Shown one piece after another: positions 34,618-42,733 of a DNA stretch of 64,000 nucleotides. How positions within the stretch are numbered: the first letter of the stretch is position 1; each line of letters opens with the position of its first letter. The stretch lies in assembly GCA_964636705.1 (NCBI GenBank), contig CAZWUJ010000007.1, positions 1-64,000 on the forward strand, given 5' to 3'. A program made the translations under genes and the position numbers. The notes beneath the pieces were generated by a model. That model was given only the letters and a program-made list of their open reading frames with translations, was not told the origin of the DNA and did not search any database. This stretch comes from VXRJ01 sp964636705. GTDB lineage: Bacteria; Acidobacteriota; Vicinamibacteria; Vicinamibacterales; UBA8438.

Positions 34618-34689
34618 CGTGGCGGCCGGCGCAATCGCGCCGGCCAAGCGAACGATGACGACGACGAGACGTTCCCACCCGGTAATCAT
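34612..34689 (-). CDS. ilv operon leader peptide
   Basis: Short reading frame of 25 codons, begun by ATG 34689. It starts MITGWERLVVVIVRL and ends AGAIAPAATG. Residues 8-15 (L-V-V-V-I-V-R-L) contain Leu, three consecutive Val, Ile and Val: the three amino acids made by the downstream operon. The stop codon overlaps the antiterminator arm, so a ribosome stalled at the Val/Ile codons or released at the stop would give different RNA folds. No strong Shine-Dalgarno is seen. This is the hallmark of an ilvL/ilvB-type attenuation leader. Confidence 0.82.
   Translation of the reverse strand: MITGWERLVVVIVRLAGAIAPAATG
34624..34645 (-). promoter_or_regulatory. Leader hairpin (1:2 type)
   Basis: GGCCGGCGC-GATT-GCGCCGGCC is a perfect 9-bp GC-rich hairpin inside the leader-peptide coding region, right after the Val/Ile/Leu codons. 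It can serve as the pause or protector hairpin that pairs when the ribosome is not stalled. Confidence 0.65.
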
Positions 34690-34727
34690 GTCTGCTAGCC
34701 GGCGAGAGTAACCCTGCCGGACAGTGC

Positions 34728-34758
34728 ATTCTACCCTTCCGCGACGCCGGAGCGTCAA
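34728..34758 (-). promoter_or_regulatory. Candidate ilv promoter
   Basis: TTGACG (34753-34758) and TAGAAT (34728-34733) on the minus strand, spacing 19 bp, slightly long. Transcription from here would give a leader of roughly 190 nt before ilvD that contains the leader peptide and hairpins. Confidence 0.45.
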
Positions 34759-34831
34759 GTCGCCGGGTTCGGGACGGTTACGGAGACGCCGATCAAGGCG
34801 GGCGGAGACCCTTGGTGTATGATTCCGCTCG

Positions 34832-35017
34832 ATGTTCAAGCTGGTCACGACGGTCCGGGGCGGCGCGGTCAATCTGCCGGCAGCCTGGGCGAAGTACCCT
34901 TCGGCCGACGAAGCGCGGACTGCGGCCAAGGCGCTGATGCATGAACATCAGAGGGTGGTGCGCGTCATGATCGTCGAGGAGCCCGACCGCTTCGTCGAGT
35001 GGCTCGACCGCTCCTGA
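34832..35017 (+). CDS. Small conserved hypothetical protein
   Basis: Protein of 61 residues, divergent from the ilv operon: FKLVTTVRGGAVNLPAAWAK, then SADEARTAAKALMHEHQRVVRV and MIVEEPDRFVEWLDRS. The helix pattern and codon use look real. An extended -10 (TGTATGAT, 34816-34823) lies only 8 bp before ATG, so the transcript may be leaderless. Function unknown. Confidence 0.65.
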   Translation: MFKLVTTVRGGAVNLPAAWAKYPSADEARTAAKALMHEHQRVVRVMIVEEPDRFVEWLDRS

Positions 35018-35065
35018 TCGCTCGACCGCTCATCATCGGACGCTCCCCCGTTCACCCATCCCCTT

Positions 35066-35524
35066 CTAGGGGCGGATTGTGAACCCGACGCCGATCCATA
35101 CCAGTGGCACGAGCGCTTCGTGGGCCGGCCCTCCCTTGAACTCGATGAAGAAGCCATTCTCGTGGTCGACACCCATCAGGTAGTTCCAGCCGGCGCTTAC
35201 GTCGGTGAGGTCGAGACTCTCCGACCGTGTGATGTTCACGCTAGGCCCGAGCCCCTGCCGAATTCGCCATCCCGATGCGCCGAGGGTGACCCGGTAGATG
35301 AAATCGCCCCGGATCGCCGCGATCCGCCAGCCGCCTCCGAAGGCTCCTTCGATGCCCGGCCGGATGACGAACTGATTCGAGCCAATGGGAAACTCGACGT
35401 GCGAACCGAGATAGATTTGCTCGGGATCGAATGCCGCCCCAGCCTGGAACCCCACCCCCTGCGCGGCTGCGGCGACCGGGAGGAGATACGCAAGGGTAAA
35501 GCCGACGACTAGAGAGTTCTTCAT
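35066..35524 (-). CDS. Secreted beta-rich protein
   Basis: Protein of 152 residues with a signal peptide (MKNSLVVGFTLAYLLPVAAA) and short amphipathic strands: GAAFDPEQIYLGSHVEFPIG, FVIRPGIEGAFGGGWRIAAIR, GDFIYRVTLG and a C-terminal EALVPLVWIGVGFTIRP. It looks like a small outer-membrane beta-barrel. Start at ATG 35524 rather than the longer frame, which would lack a signal. Function unknown. Confidence 0.75.
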   Translation of the reverse strand: MKNSLVVGFTLAYLLPVAAAAQGVGFQAGAAFDPEQIYLGSHVEFPIGSNQFVIRPGIEGAFGGGWRIAAIRGDFIYRVTLGASGWRIRQGLGPSVNITRSESLDLTDVSAGWNYLMGVDHENGFFIEFKGGPAHEALVPLVWIGVGFTIRP

Positions 35525-35627
35525 GCCGGCCGCCAGAATACTCCGTTCGACCGCCATGCACGCCGCGTAGCGGTCGAATACTCGGCCGGCGCTCGCATTC
35601 GAGGTGCAACGGGGGTAGTCTGGGGCC

Positions 35628-36827
35628 ATGGCCACGGCCGCGTCGCCCGCAGCGACAGCCACAGCCCCCGGCGTGACTCGGCTGGCCGCAGGCGCCGCGT
35701 CCGCCCCGGCCGTCGTCCCGAGGCCGCTCTGGGCGGTGGCGTTCGCTTCCACGAGCGTCATCGTCGGCGGGATGTGGGACATCTCCTGGCATCGCACTAT
35801 CGGCCGGGACACGTTCTGGACGCCGGCCCATCTGGCGATCTATCTCGGCGGGATCGTCGCTGGCCTTTCCTGCGGCTGGCTTGTGCTTCGCACGACCTTC
35901 GCCCGCGATGCGACCGCCGACCGCGCCGCCGCGGTGAAGTTCTGGGGATTCCGCGGGCCACTGGGCGCCTGGGTCTGCATCTGGGGATCGCTGGCGATGA
36001 TCGTCTCGGCCCCGTTCGACGACTGGTGGCACAACGCCTACGGCCTCGACGTCGAGATCCTGAGCCCGCCGCATGTCGTCCTCGCCCTCGGGATCTATGG
36101 CATCGGCGTCGGCGCGATGCTGATGGCGCTCGCCCGGCAGAACGGCGCCGCGGCGACGGACCGCGCGCTGCAGCGACTGTTCCTCTATGCGGGCGGACTC
36201 CAGGTCCTCATGGTGGCGACGCTGTTCACCGAGTACCTGATGATGCCGAACGCTCACCACTCCCCGCCGTTCTTCTACGCGAGCGCCGCCATCTTTCCCT
36301 TTCTGCTGATCAGCATCGCACGGGGCGCCGCATCGCGCTGGGGCGCCACCGGCGCGGCCGGTGTCTACATGGGAGTGACGCTCCTGATGATCTGGATCCT
36401 CCAGCTCTTTCCCGCGCAGCCGATGCTGGCGCCGATCCTGAGGCAGGTGGATCGCATGGTGCCGCCGGCGTTTCCGCTCCTTCTGGTCGTGCCCGCACTG
36501 GCTATCGACGTCATCGTCAATCGGATCCCGGCCGGCGCTGGGCGGATTCGGCAGGCGTTGATTGCGGTCGCCGCGGGCGTGGCGGCCATGCTTGCCCTCG
36601 CCGTCGCGCAGTGGCCGTTCGCGTCGTTTCTCCTCACCGAGCCGGCCCGGAACTTCTTCTTCGCCGCCGATCAGTTCGGCTTCGACGTCGCACCGGGTCC
36701 ATTCCAGTACGAGTTCTGGGGAGCGTCCATGACGTGGGGTGCGGCAGGCTGGACGGGGTTGATCGCGGCGGTCTCGGCGGTGGCTGGCCTCGCCTGGGGC
36801 AACTGGATGGTGCGGGTCCGGAGGTAG
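35628..36827 (+). CDS. Multi-pass membrane protein, His-rich
   Basis: Integral membrane protein of 399 residues with about nine helices. Conserved-looking motifs at the membrane face are GGMWDISWHRTIGRDTFWTPAHLAIYLGG, APFDDWWHNAYGLDVEILSPPHVVLALG and LMMPNAHHSPPFFYAS, rich in His and Trp and suggestive of metal or cofactor binding. It is followed 11 bp later by a periplasmic His/Met-rich protein and then by amt, so the three genes probably form one operon. No named family recognised. Confidence 0.75.
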   Translation: MATAASPAATATAPGVTRLAAGAASAPAVVPRPLWAVAFASTSVIVGGMWDISWHRTIGRDTFWTPAHLAIYLGGIVAGLSCGWLVLRTTFARDATADRAAAVKFWGFRGPLGAWVCIWGSLAMIVSAPFDDWWHNAYGLDVEILSPPHVVLALGIYGIGVGAMLMALARQNGAAATDRALQRLFLYAGGLQVLMVATLFTEYLMMPNAHHSPPFFYASAAIFPFLLISIARGAASRWGATGAAGVYMGVTLLMIWILQLFPAQPMLAPILRQVDRMVPPAFPLLLVVPALAIDVIVNRIPAGAGRIRQALIAVAAGVAAMLALAVAQWPFASFLLTEPARNFFFAADQFGFDVAPGPFQYEFWGASMTWGAAGWTGLIAAVSAVAGLAWGNWMVRVRR

Positions 36828-36838
36828 CCGGAGGTAGC

Positions 36839-38443
36839 TTGAAACTGTCGCGGGCCAAGGCCGCACACCTGCTTGCCGCGGGGCTGATCGCCGCCGCCAC
36901 CGTCACTGTCTCCGCGCACGTCGGGACCTCCAACGCCTACTTCGACGGTGCCGCCGGCTCCTACGGCGTCCGCGTGATCGTGCGGACACCGGGGGTGATT
37001 CCCGGCCTCGCGCAGGCGTCGGTCCGCATTCTGAGCGGCGGCGGCGCCGACCGTGTCGCTGTGCGTCCGTTGCGATCGGACCTCGGATTGGACGGTGCGC
37101 CGCCCCCCGACATCGCGGTCCCGGTCCCCGGCGAGACCGGACTCTACAGTGCCGAGCTGTGGCTCATGACCGCCGGCTCCTACAGCATCGAGGTGACGGT
37201 GGCGGGCGCGGCGGGCGAAGGAACCGTCTTCGTGCCGGTGCTGGCGGTGGCCGAACGGCTGCTCCCGATGGATCCGGCCGTAGGCTTCGGACTGGCCGCG
37301 GCGGGACTCTTCCTGTTCGCCGGCGCCGTGACAATCATCGGCGCCGCGGTCCGCGAGAGCGTACTGGACCCGGGTCGCGCGCCCGATACCCACCGCCGCT
37401 GGTACGGACGCATCGCGATGGCGCTGTTCACGTTACCTCTCGCCGCCATGGCGGGAGGCGGATGGATCTGGTGGGACGCGGTCGATGCCGCGTACCGAGA
37501 TCGGATCTACCGCCCGTGGAGCACCACGGCCGACGTGGAGGCCACGGAGAGTCGACTGCTCCTGACGCTGGCCATCGACGATCCGGGATGGAGCGCCCGC
37601 GAGAGCCAGCCCGGAGCCGGGCTCCTGCCCGATCACGGCAAGCTGATGCACATGTTCCTGGTGCGGGCGGACGACCTGTCGGCGTTCGCGCACGTGCACC
37701 CGGTTCGAATCAGTCCCGACGCGTTCCGTGTCGCGCTGCCGCCGCTGCCGGCCGGGGAGTACGACATCTACGCCGACATCGTGCACGAGAGCGGCTTCGC
37801 GCCCACCCTGGTCGACAGCGTCGAGTTGCCTCCCCCGCCGGCGACACGGACGGCCGCCGCTGTCCCTGGCGCCGAGCCAGCCGCCGTACCGAGGCCCGAC
37901 CCGGACGATTCGTGGGCCACGCTGCTGCCGCAGGGCGAGTCCGGGGCGACGCGCTACGTGCTTCCGAGCGGCCGCACCCTCCACTGGGAGCGTGAGGGCA
38001 TTCCCGGCATCGACGAGGAGACCACCCTGCGCTTCTCGGTGACCGAGCCTGACGGGTCGCCGTCGCCGCTGGAGCCCTACATGGGCATGCTGAGCCACGC
38101 GGCGGTCTTGCGGGCTGACGGCTCGCTCTTCGTCCACCTGCATCCCGCCGGCAGCATCAATCTGACCGCCCAGCAGCGTTTCGCGCAGGCGGAGGGGGCG
38201 TCGGCGGTCGAGGGCGAATCGGCGGTCGAGGGCACGCCCGTCGGAAGCGGGCACTCGGCCGCGATGCATCAGGCGTCCCGGGGAAATGGTTCGGTGACGT
38301 TTCCGTTCGTCTTTCCGGAAACCGGCGAGTACCGCATCGTCGTCCAGGTGAGAGTCGGCGGCGCCGTCGAGACCGCTGCCTTCGATCTGCAACTTCAGGA
38401 GGGCTGGCGCGCTGTCCGGCGCGCCCGCGCAAGTGGGAGGTGA
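36839..38443 (+). CDS. Exported His/Met-rich membrane-anchored protein (TTG start)
   Basis: Protein of 534 residues; TTG 36839 is the only start that begins a signal peptide (KAAHLLAAGLIAAATVTVSAHV) and it follows GGAGGT closely. Two central membrane helices (AVGFGLAAAGLFLFAGAVTIIGAAV; ALFTLPLAAMAGGGWIWW) separate an N-terminal beta domain from an outside part with two related segments: LMHMFLVRADDLSAFAHVHPVR and MLSHAAVLRADGSLFVHLHPAG. The H/M clusters suggest copper binding, as in YtkA/FixH-like domains. A 15-bp tandem repeat encodes SAVEGESAVEG. A long frame upstream to 35774 is antisense noise. Confidence 0.72.
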   Translation: MKLSRAKAAHLLAAGLIAAATVTVSAHVGTSNAYFDGAAGSYGVRVIVRTPGVIPGLAQASVRILSGGGADRVAVRPLRSDLGLDGAPPPDIAVPVPGETGLYSAELWLMTAGSYSIEVTVAGAAGEGTVFVPVLAVAERLLPMDPAVGFGLAAAGLFLFAGAVTIIGAAVRESVLDPGRAPDTHRRWYGRIAMALFTLPLAAMAGGGWIWWDAVDAAYRDRIYRPWSTTADVEATESRLLLTLAIDDPGWSARESQPGAGLLPDHGKLMHMFLVRADDLSAFAHVHPVRISPDAFRVALPPLPAGEYDIYADIVHESGFAPTLVDSVELPPPPATRTAAAVPGAEPAAVPRPDPDDSWATLLPQGESGATRYVLPSGRTLHWEREGIPGIDEETTLRFSVTEPDGSPSPLEPYMGMLSHAAVLRADGSLFVHLHPAGSINLTAQQRFAQAEGASAVEGESAVEGTPVGSGHSAAMHQASRGNGSVTFPFVFPETGEYRIVVQVRVGGAVETAAFDLQLQEGWRAVRRARASGR

Positions 38444-38446
38444 GAC

Positions 38447-39724
38447 ATGACCGACTTGGCGAGCGGCGAGCTTCAGTTCATCTTCAACACCTTCTCGTTC
38501 CTGCTATGGGGCGCCCTGGTCATGTGGATGGCGGCCGGGTTCACGATGCTCGAGGCCGGCTCGGTCCGAACCAAGAACGCCTCGGTCATCTGTCTCAAGA
38601 ACATCGGCCTGTACTCCGTCGCCGGCATCGCCTACTACATCATCGGCTACAACCTGATGTACGTGGACGTGGGCAGCGTGATCGGATCGTTCAGCCTGTT
38701 CCGCGGACCGTCGGCGGACGAGCTGGCGCTCCTCGAAGGCGCGGAAGGCGCGCGGGAGGCGGTGGCCGCGACCGACTACGCCGTCATGTCGGACTGGTTC
38801 TTCCAGATGGTCTTCGTCGCCACCGCCGCGTCCATCGTGTCCGGCGCGCTGGCGGAACGCGTAAAGCTCTGGTCGTTCTTCGTGTTCACGCTGGTGCTCA
38901 CGGCGTTCATCTATCCGATTGTCGGCGCCTGGACGTGGGGCGGCGGCTGGCTCGACAGCATGGGTTTTCAGGACTTTGCCGGATCCACCATCGTGCACGG
39001 CACCGGAGGCGCGGCCGCGTTGGCCGGTTTGCTGCTGGTCGGTCCGCGTTACAACAAGTTCCGCAGTGATGGCAGCGTCACCAACACGCCTCCATCCAAC
39101 ATACCGGTCGTCACCCTCGGGGTGTTCATCCTCTGGTTCGGGTGGTTCGGTTTCAACGGCGGGTCGCAACTCGCCCTGGGGAGCGCAGCCGACGTCATCG
39201 CGATGAGCCACGTGCTGGTCAACACCAATCTGGCCGGTGCGGCGGGCGTCATCGCAGCCATTGCGGTCTCGCGTCCCATTCTCGGGCGGGTCGATCTGCT
39301 GGCGGGCCTGAACGGAGCCATCGCAGGGCTCGTGTCCATCACCGCGGGACCCGACATAACCACCCATACCTGGGCCATCGCGATTGGAGCGGTCGGCGCG
39401 ATCATCTGCACCGCCGCCATCAAGCTGCTGGAGACGCTGAAGATCGACGATGTCGTCGGCGCCGTCCCCGCACACCTGTTCGCGGGCGTTTGGGGCACGC
39501 TGGCGACCGCCATCGCGGCCGGGGCCAGCGTCGGCGTACAGTTGCTGGGCCTGGTTTCCATCGGCGCTTTCGTGTTCGCAACCTCGCTGGCGACGTGGTT
39601 CGTGCTGGAGAAGACGATTGGCGTCCGCGTGTCCCACGAAGTCGAGCAGATGGGCCAGGATGTCGCCGAGCTCGGCATCGACGCCTACCCCGAGTTCGTG
39701 CTCATGCCGGAGCGGGACGACTAG
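38447..39724 (+). CDS. amt: Ammonium transporter
   Basis: Amt/Mep/Rh channel of 425 residues with eleven helices. Seen: FIFNTFSFLLWGALVMWMAAGFTMLEAG, SDWFFQMVFVATAASIVSGALAERVK, WGGGWLDSMGFQDFAGSTIVHGTGGAAALAG (family signature with Asp and pore His) and FILWFGWFGFNGGSQLALG. ATG 38447 follows GGGAGGTGAGAC and is 3 bp after the preceding stop. No glnB/glnK gene follows, unlike the common amt-glnK pair. Confidence 0.96.
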   Translation: MTDLASGELQFIFNTFSFLLWGALVMWMAAGFTMLEAGSVRTKNASVICLKNIGLYSVAGIAYYIIGYNLMYVDVGSVIGSFSLFRGPSADELALLEGAEGAREAVAATDYAVMSDWFFQMVFVATAASIVSGALAERVKLWSFFVFTLVLTAFIYPIVGAWTWGGGWLDSMGFQDFAGSTIVHGTGGAAALAGLLLVGPRYNKFRSDGSVTNTPPSNIPVVTLGVFILWFGWFGFNGGSQLALGSAADVIAMSHVLVNTNLAGAAGVIAAIAVSRPILGRVDLLAGLNGAIAGLVSITAGPDITTHTWAIAIGAVGAIICTAAIKLLETLKIDDVVGAVPAHLFAGVWGTLATAIAAGASVGVQLLGLVSIGAFVFATSLATWFVLEKTIGVRVSHEVEQMGQDVAELGIDAYPEFVLMPERDD

Positions 39725-39900
39725 CACCGGCCCGACCATCGCGGCCCGCGGCGCCGATGAGAAATGGCAGCACTGAATGGTATTGCCAACTCAGGCTCCT
39801 AGTCCTAAGTATCACATCGATACCATTTTTGTCGTGATCTACCCATTTTTCAATAGTATGCCATGCATATGACAGGCTACCCTCAACGGCCAATGCTGCC
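39725..39900. other. AT-richer intergenic region
   Basis: Between amt and the small gene at 39901 the base composition becomes distinctly more AT-rich. A minus-strand open frame across it reads SYAWHTIEKWVDHDKNGIDVIL, which could be a fragment of a foreign gene but has no start context or recognisable family. No other feature supported. Confidence 0.3.
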
Positions 39901-40200
39901 ATGAAGTGCGGCTCGTTGCGTCCCCACGCGCATCATCATCAGCCGGCCTGGACTGCCGAGTTTCCGGGCACAAACACGATTGTTGGGACCGGACTGGCCG
40001 TCGCCGGTTTGCTCTCTGCCCAGATCGCCGGCGTAAACACCCGCGTGGACGACCTTCGTGCTGATATGCGTGATATGCGCTCAGGCTTGGAGAGGTTCGA
40101 TGCTCGTCTGGACGCCGTCGAGGTTGCCCTCGGGAAGCTCGACCAGCGCCTCTTGACCATCGAACGCGTCGTGCTTCCCTCGGCGGCATCCGGTGAGTAG
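39901..40200 (+). CDS. Small membrane-anchored coiled-coil protein
   Basis: Protein of 99 residues: one membrane helix (TIVGTGLAVAGLLSAQIAGV) followed by a heptad-rich coiled coil (NTRVDDLRADMRDMRSGLER, FDARLDAVEVALGKLDQRLL). Similar small anchor-coil proteins are common in this kind of genome. The first 25 residues (KCGSLRPHAHHHQ) look unlike coding sequence, so the true start may lie further in. Function unknown. Confidence 0.5.
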   Translation: MKCGSLRPHAHHHQPAWTAEFPGTNTIVGTGLAVAGLLSAQIAGVNTRVDDLRADMRDMRSGLERFDARLDAVEVALGKLDQRLLTIERVVLPSAASGE

Positions 40201-40387
40201 AGTCACCGCCAGCGCCCCCCTCCGCAAGCGTTCGCAGCGGCGGGAACGAGTTCTGAGGCTGCCTCCTCACCGCATCGAGTCCAATGCGAGCACGCTGGGA
40301 TCTAGCCGTGCATCGGGCTGACATCTCTCCCATGAGTGCCGAGAATTCGGCGACGAGGCAGGCCGGAGACGAACTCGTCAAGGAAGT
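40201..40387. other. Intergenic region before tRNA-Arg
   Basis: No convincing gene. Several short frames cross it in both directions, without start signals or family resemblance. It may hold promoter sequence for the flanking genes. Confidence 0.4.
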
Positions 40388-40464
40388 TGGCGCGCCCGGC
40401 AGGATTCGAACCTGCGACCCTCGGTTTAGAAGACCGATGCTCTATCCGGCTGAGCTACGGGCGC
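40388..40464 (-). tRNA. tRNA-Arg (anticodon TCT)
   Basis: Read on the minus strand: acceptor GCGCCCG/CGGGCGC, discriminator G, encoded CCA (40388-40390); D-arm AGCTCAGCCGGATAGAGC; anticodon stem-loop CGGTC-TTCTAAA-CCG with anticodon TCT; T-arm GCAGGTTCGAATCCTGC. Complete. Confidence 0.96.
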
Positions 40465-40531
40465 GCATCTAGCCACGATACACCGTCTCGCCAGGCCGGC
40501 GGCACGAGCGCCGCATCGGCACGACGGCGCG

Positions 40532-41638
40532 CTACTGCCACGTGCCGGTGCCTGCGGTGCCCAGCACCAGGTCCACCACCAGGCCGTAGCTCGCCACGCC
40601 GGCATCCACCCGGTTGGCACGCAGGAAGCGGTCGTACACCACGCTGGCGCTCCGCTGCACGATCGGTGTCGTCTCCCGCGTAAAGCGCGCGGCAATGGTG
40701 CGCAGGTGGACGCGCGGGACGTCATCGAGCCCGGCCCAGACTTCGGCCTGGACGTCTCGCGGCAGGTGTTGGACGAGACGGGGGGTCAGGTACAGCCACG
40801 CGCTGTAGCGGCTTCGCGCGTCGCCAGCCAGGCATACGAGCAGACCGACGAAACTCGCTTCGGCCTCATTCGCGTAGCCGGCAAGATGCGACCATTCGTG
40901 CGCCACGAGGAACGGCCGCTCGTAGGGCAGCACCGCGTCGTTCACCAGCACTTCCAGGCCCCACGGATTCATCATGCCGTCGACGCCGGCGGTGCGGAAG
41001 TAGGATGCGAGGAGGGTCGGCTTCGGTCGGCCCGGCACGGCCGGGGACGAGGCTCCGAGCTGCCGTTGCGCGGCATCGAACGCGGGGCCGAGCCAGGCCG
41101 GAATCTCGTCGAACGCCGGCCAGTCACCCTCCGCGGCAGCCTTGGCATGCAGCCGGTTCAGGCGCGAGACGCCCTCACCGGACAACGTGGCGAGCGCGGA
41201 CGGCGTAATGCGCGCCGGCTGGTAGTCGAGCTTGGCGGTGAGCGGCTCGCGCCGATAGTTGAGGCCCCACATCGTCAGGAAGATCAGATAGATGGCGGCC
41301 GCGAGACCCAGCGTCCGGAACGCCGTGTGCAGCGCGGCGACGCCGCAGGCGCGCCACCCGTGCGGCGCCCGGCGGATCGATCGCCACCACCATACGGCGA
41401 GCGCAACCGCCAGGACGGCGGCGAGGAGGTCGAGCAATGCGAAACCCACCAGGCTCGAGAGCCGTGTCACCATCTGCTGGGCGGCGAGATAGGCCCCGGT
41501 CGAATAGAGCCGCTCCACCCACGCCGCCGGAGTCGGCGCGAGTGAGGCGAAACCGGCGGCGACGATCAGTACGACCGCGGCCCATGAGGCGGGTCCGACG
41601 CGCGCGAGGCGTTCCCGCAGGGCTGTCAGTGCGGCCAC
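40532..41638 (-). CDS. DUF3810 membrane protein, putative zinc protease
   Basis: Membrane protein of 368 residues. Three N-terminal helices (SWAAVVLIVAAGFASLAP; VGFALLDLLAAVLAVALAVWWW; LGLAAAIYLIFLTMWGLNYRREPL) precede a domain with VDGMMNPWGLEVLVND and RPFLVAHEWSHLAGYANEAEASFVGLL. The HEWSH with a downstream E-AEAS is a HExxH-type zinc site, so peptidase activity is plausible but undocumented. Its stop is 67 bp from the tRNA-Arg end. Same strand as, and 15 bp after, the degenerate ABC gene. Confidence 0.85.
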   Translation of the reverse strand: MAALTALRERLARVGPASWAAVVLIVAAGFASLAPTPAAWVERLYSTGAYLAAQQMVTRLSSLVGFALLDLLAAVLAVALAVWWWRSIRRAPHGWRACGVAALHTAFRTLGLAAAIYLIFLTMWGLNYRREPLTAKLDYQPARITPSALATLSGEGVSRLNRLHAKAAAEGDWPAFDEIPAWLGPAFDAAQRQLGASSPAVPGRPKPTLLASYFRTAGVDGMMNPWGLEVLVNDAVLPYERPFLVAHEWSHLAGYANEAEASFVGLLVCLAGDARSRYSAWLYLTPRLVQHLPRDVQAEVWAGLDDVPRVHLRTIAARFTRETTPIVQRSASVVYDRFLRANRVDAGVASYGLVVDLVLGTAGTGTWQ

Positions 41639-41653
41639 GCGACTCGTTGCCTC

Positions 41654-42688
41654 CTACCGTGCCCGTGAATTCCGAAGCGACACTTGATCCAGGCGGACGC
41701 CGCGGTCGTCGAAGACGACATAGTTCTCCGGCCGGATCCGGACCACCACCCTCTCGCCGGACTCCCATCCCTCGGCGGGTCCGTCGAGCGTGCCCGGAAC
41801 GAGCGCACGCAGCCGGAAGCCCTCCACTTCCACCGTGACGAGCCAGTCGTCCGCCGGTCCGCCGTCCCCGTCGCCGATCGGAGCTACTGAAGCGACGCGG
41901 CCCCGCAGGCCACCCCCTTCGCGCAGGAGATGCACGTGATGTGGCCGAACGCCGCCGGTGACGTCACGGCAGAACTCCTCGGCAATCCGGCCGCCGAGCG
42001 GGACCGACTGATTCCGGAGGTTGAGGGCCTGGCCATCCTTCTCCAGAATGGCCGGGAACAGGTTGATCATGGGCCTCCCGAAGAGTTCGGCGACGAACTC
42101 CGTTGCCGGCGTGTCGTACACCTCCGGCGGCGTGCCGAATTGCACCAGTCGGCCCGACTTCAGAACCGCCACCTGATCGGCAACGGCCAACGCCTCGTCC
42201 GTGTCGCCCGTCGCGTAGACGATAGTGCGTCGGCGCGGCCCCGGGCCCCGGGCGCGCAGGTCGCGAACGAAGGCTCGCCGCGCGCTGCCGTCGGCGAACC
42301 CCGGAAGGTCCGCGAGCTCGTCGACCAACAGCAGGTCGGGTGGCTCGCCGTTGGTCTGGTTCGGGGAAGCGCACCGCCGATACGTGACGCCGCACCACGA
42401 TTCCGTCGTCCACCGGGGCGGGGACTCGCCGGATCCCTCGATGTCCCGCCAATCGGCGCGGATGGCGGAGGCGCCGTCGCCGCTCTGCGGCCTTCCATCC
42501 GATCCGATCAGCACGCCGTCCCGCGCACCCGATCGGGCAATGAAACGAAGCAGGGCCGAGGCAGCGAGCGCAGGTTGTGCGACGACGGCGATCACGTCGC
42601 CGGAACGCGCGAAGAGGGAGACGCCGTCGAGAACGGGGCGGTCCGATCCCTCGTTCCTGCAGGTGATCCGGTCCAGAAAGAGATACAT
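41654..42688 (-). CDS. Degenerate MalK-type ABC ATPase with TOBE domain
   Basis: Protein of 344 residues that aligns from end to end with MalK/UgpC-type sugar ABC ATPases: LDGVSLFARSGDVIAV at the start, Walker B region PDLLLVDELADLPGF, AVADQVAVLKSGRLVQFGTPPEVYDTPATEFVAELFG, then TOBE elements (GVRPHHVHLL; VVVRIRPENYVVFDD). The P-loop GxxGxGKST is replaced by VAQPALAASALL, the Q-loop and LSGGQ signature are absent with a shortened stretch of unrelated sequence, and the switch His reads YATGDTDEAL. ATP hydrolysis is therefore unlikely. No permease or binding protein nearby. Confidence 0.8.
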   Translation of the reverse strand: MYLFLDRITCRNEGSDRPVLDGVSLFARSGDVIAVVAQPALAASALLRFIARSGARDGVLIGSDGRPQSGDGASAIRADWRDIEGSGESPPRWTTESWCGVTYRRCASPNQTNGEPPDLLLVDELADLPGFADGSARRAFVRDLRARGPGPRRRTIVYATGDTDEALAVADQVAVLKSGRLVQFGTPPEVYDTPATEFVAELFGRPMINLFPAILEKDGQALNLRNQSVPLGGRIAEEFCRDVTGGVRPHHVHLLREGGGLRGRVASVAPIGDGDGGPADDWLVTVEVEGFRLRALVPGTLDGPAEGWESGERVVVRIRPENYVVFDDRGVRLDQVSLRNSRAR

Positions 42689-42733
42689 GAGCCCACGCCG
42701 TGACCGTCTGGTACCCCATGGTACACTCCCGCG

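Noticed and set aside
39839..40381. Minus-strand frame of 180 codons before tRNA-Arg
   Set aside because: Arg/Ser-rich composition, no ribosome site and overlap with the small coiled-coil gene; no family resemblance.
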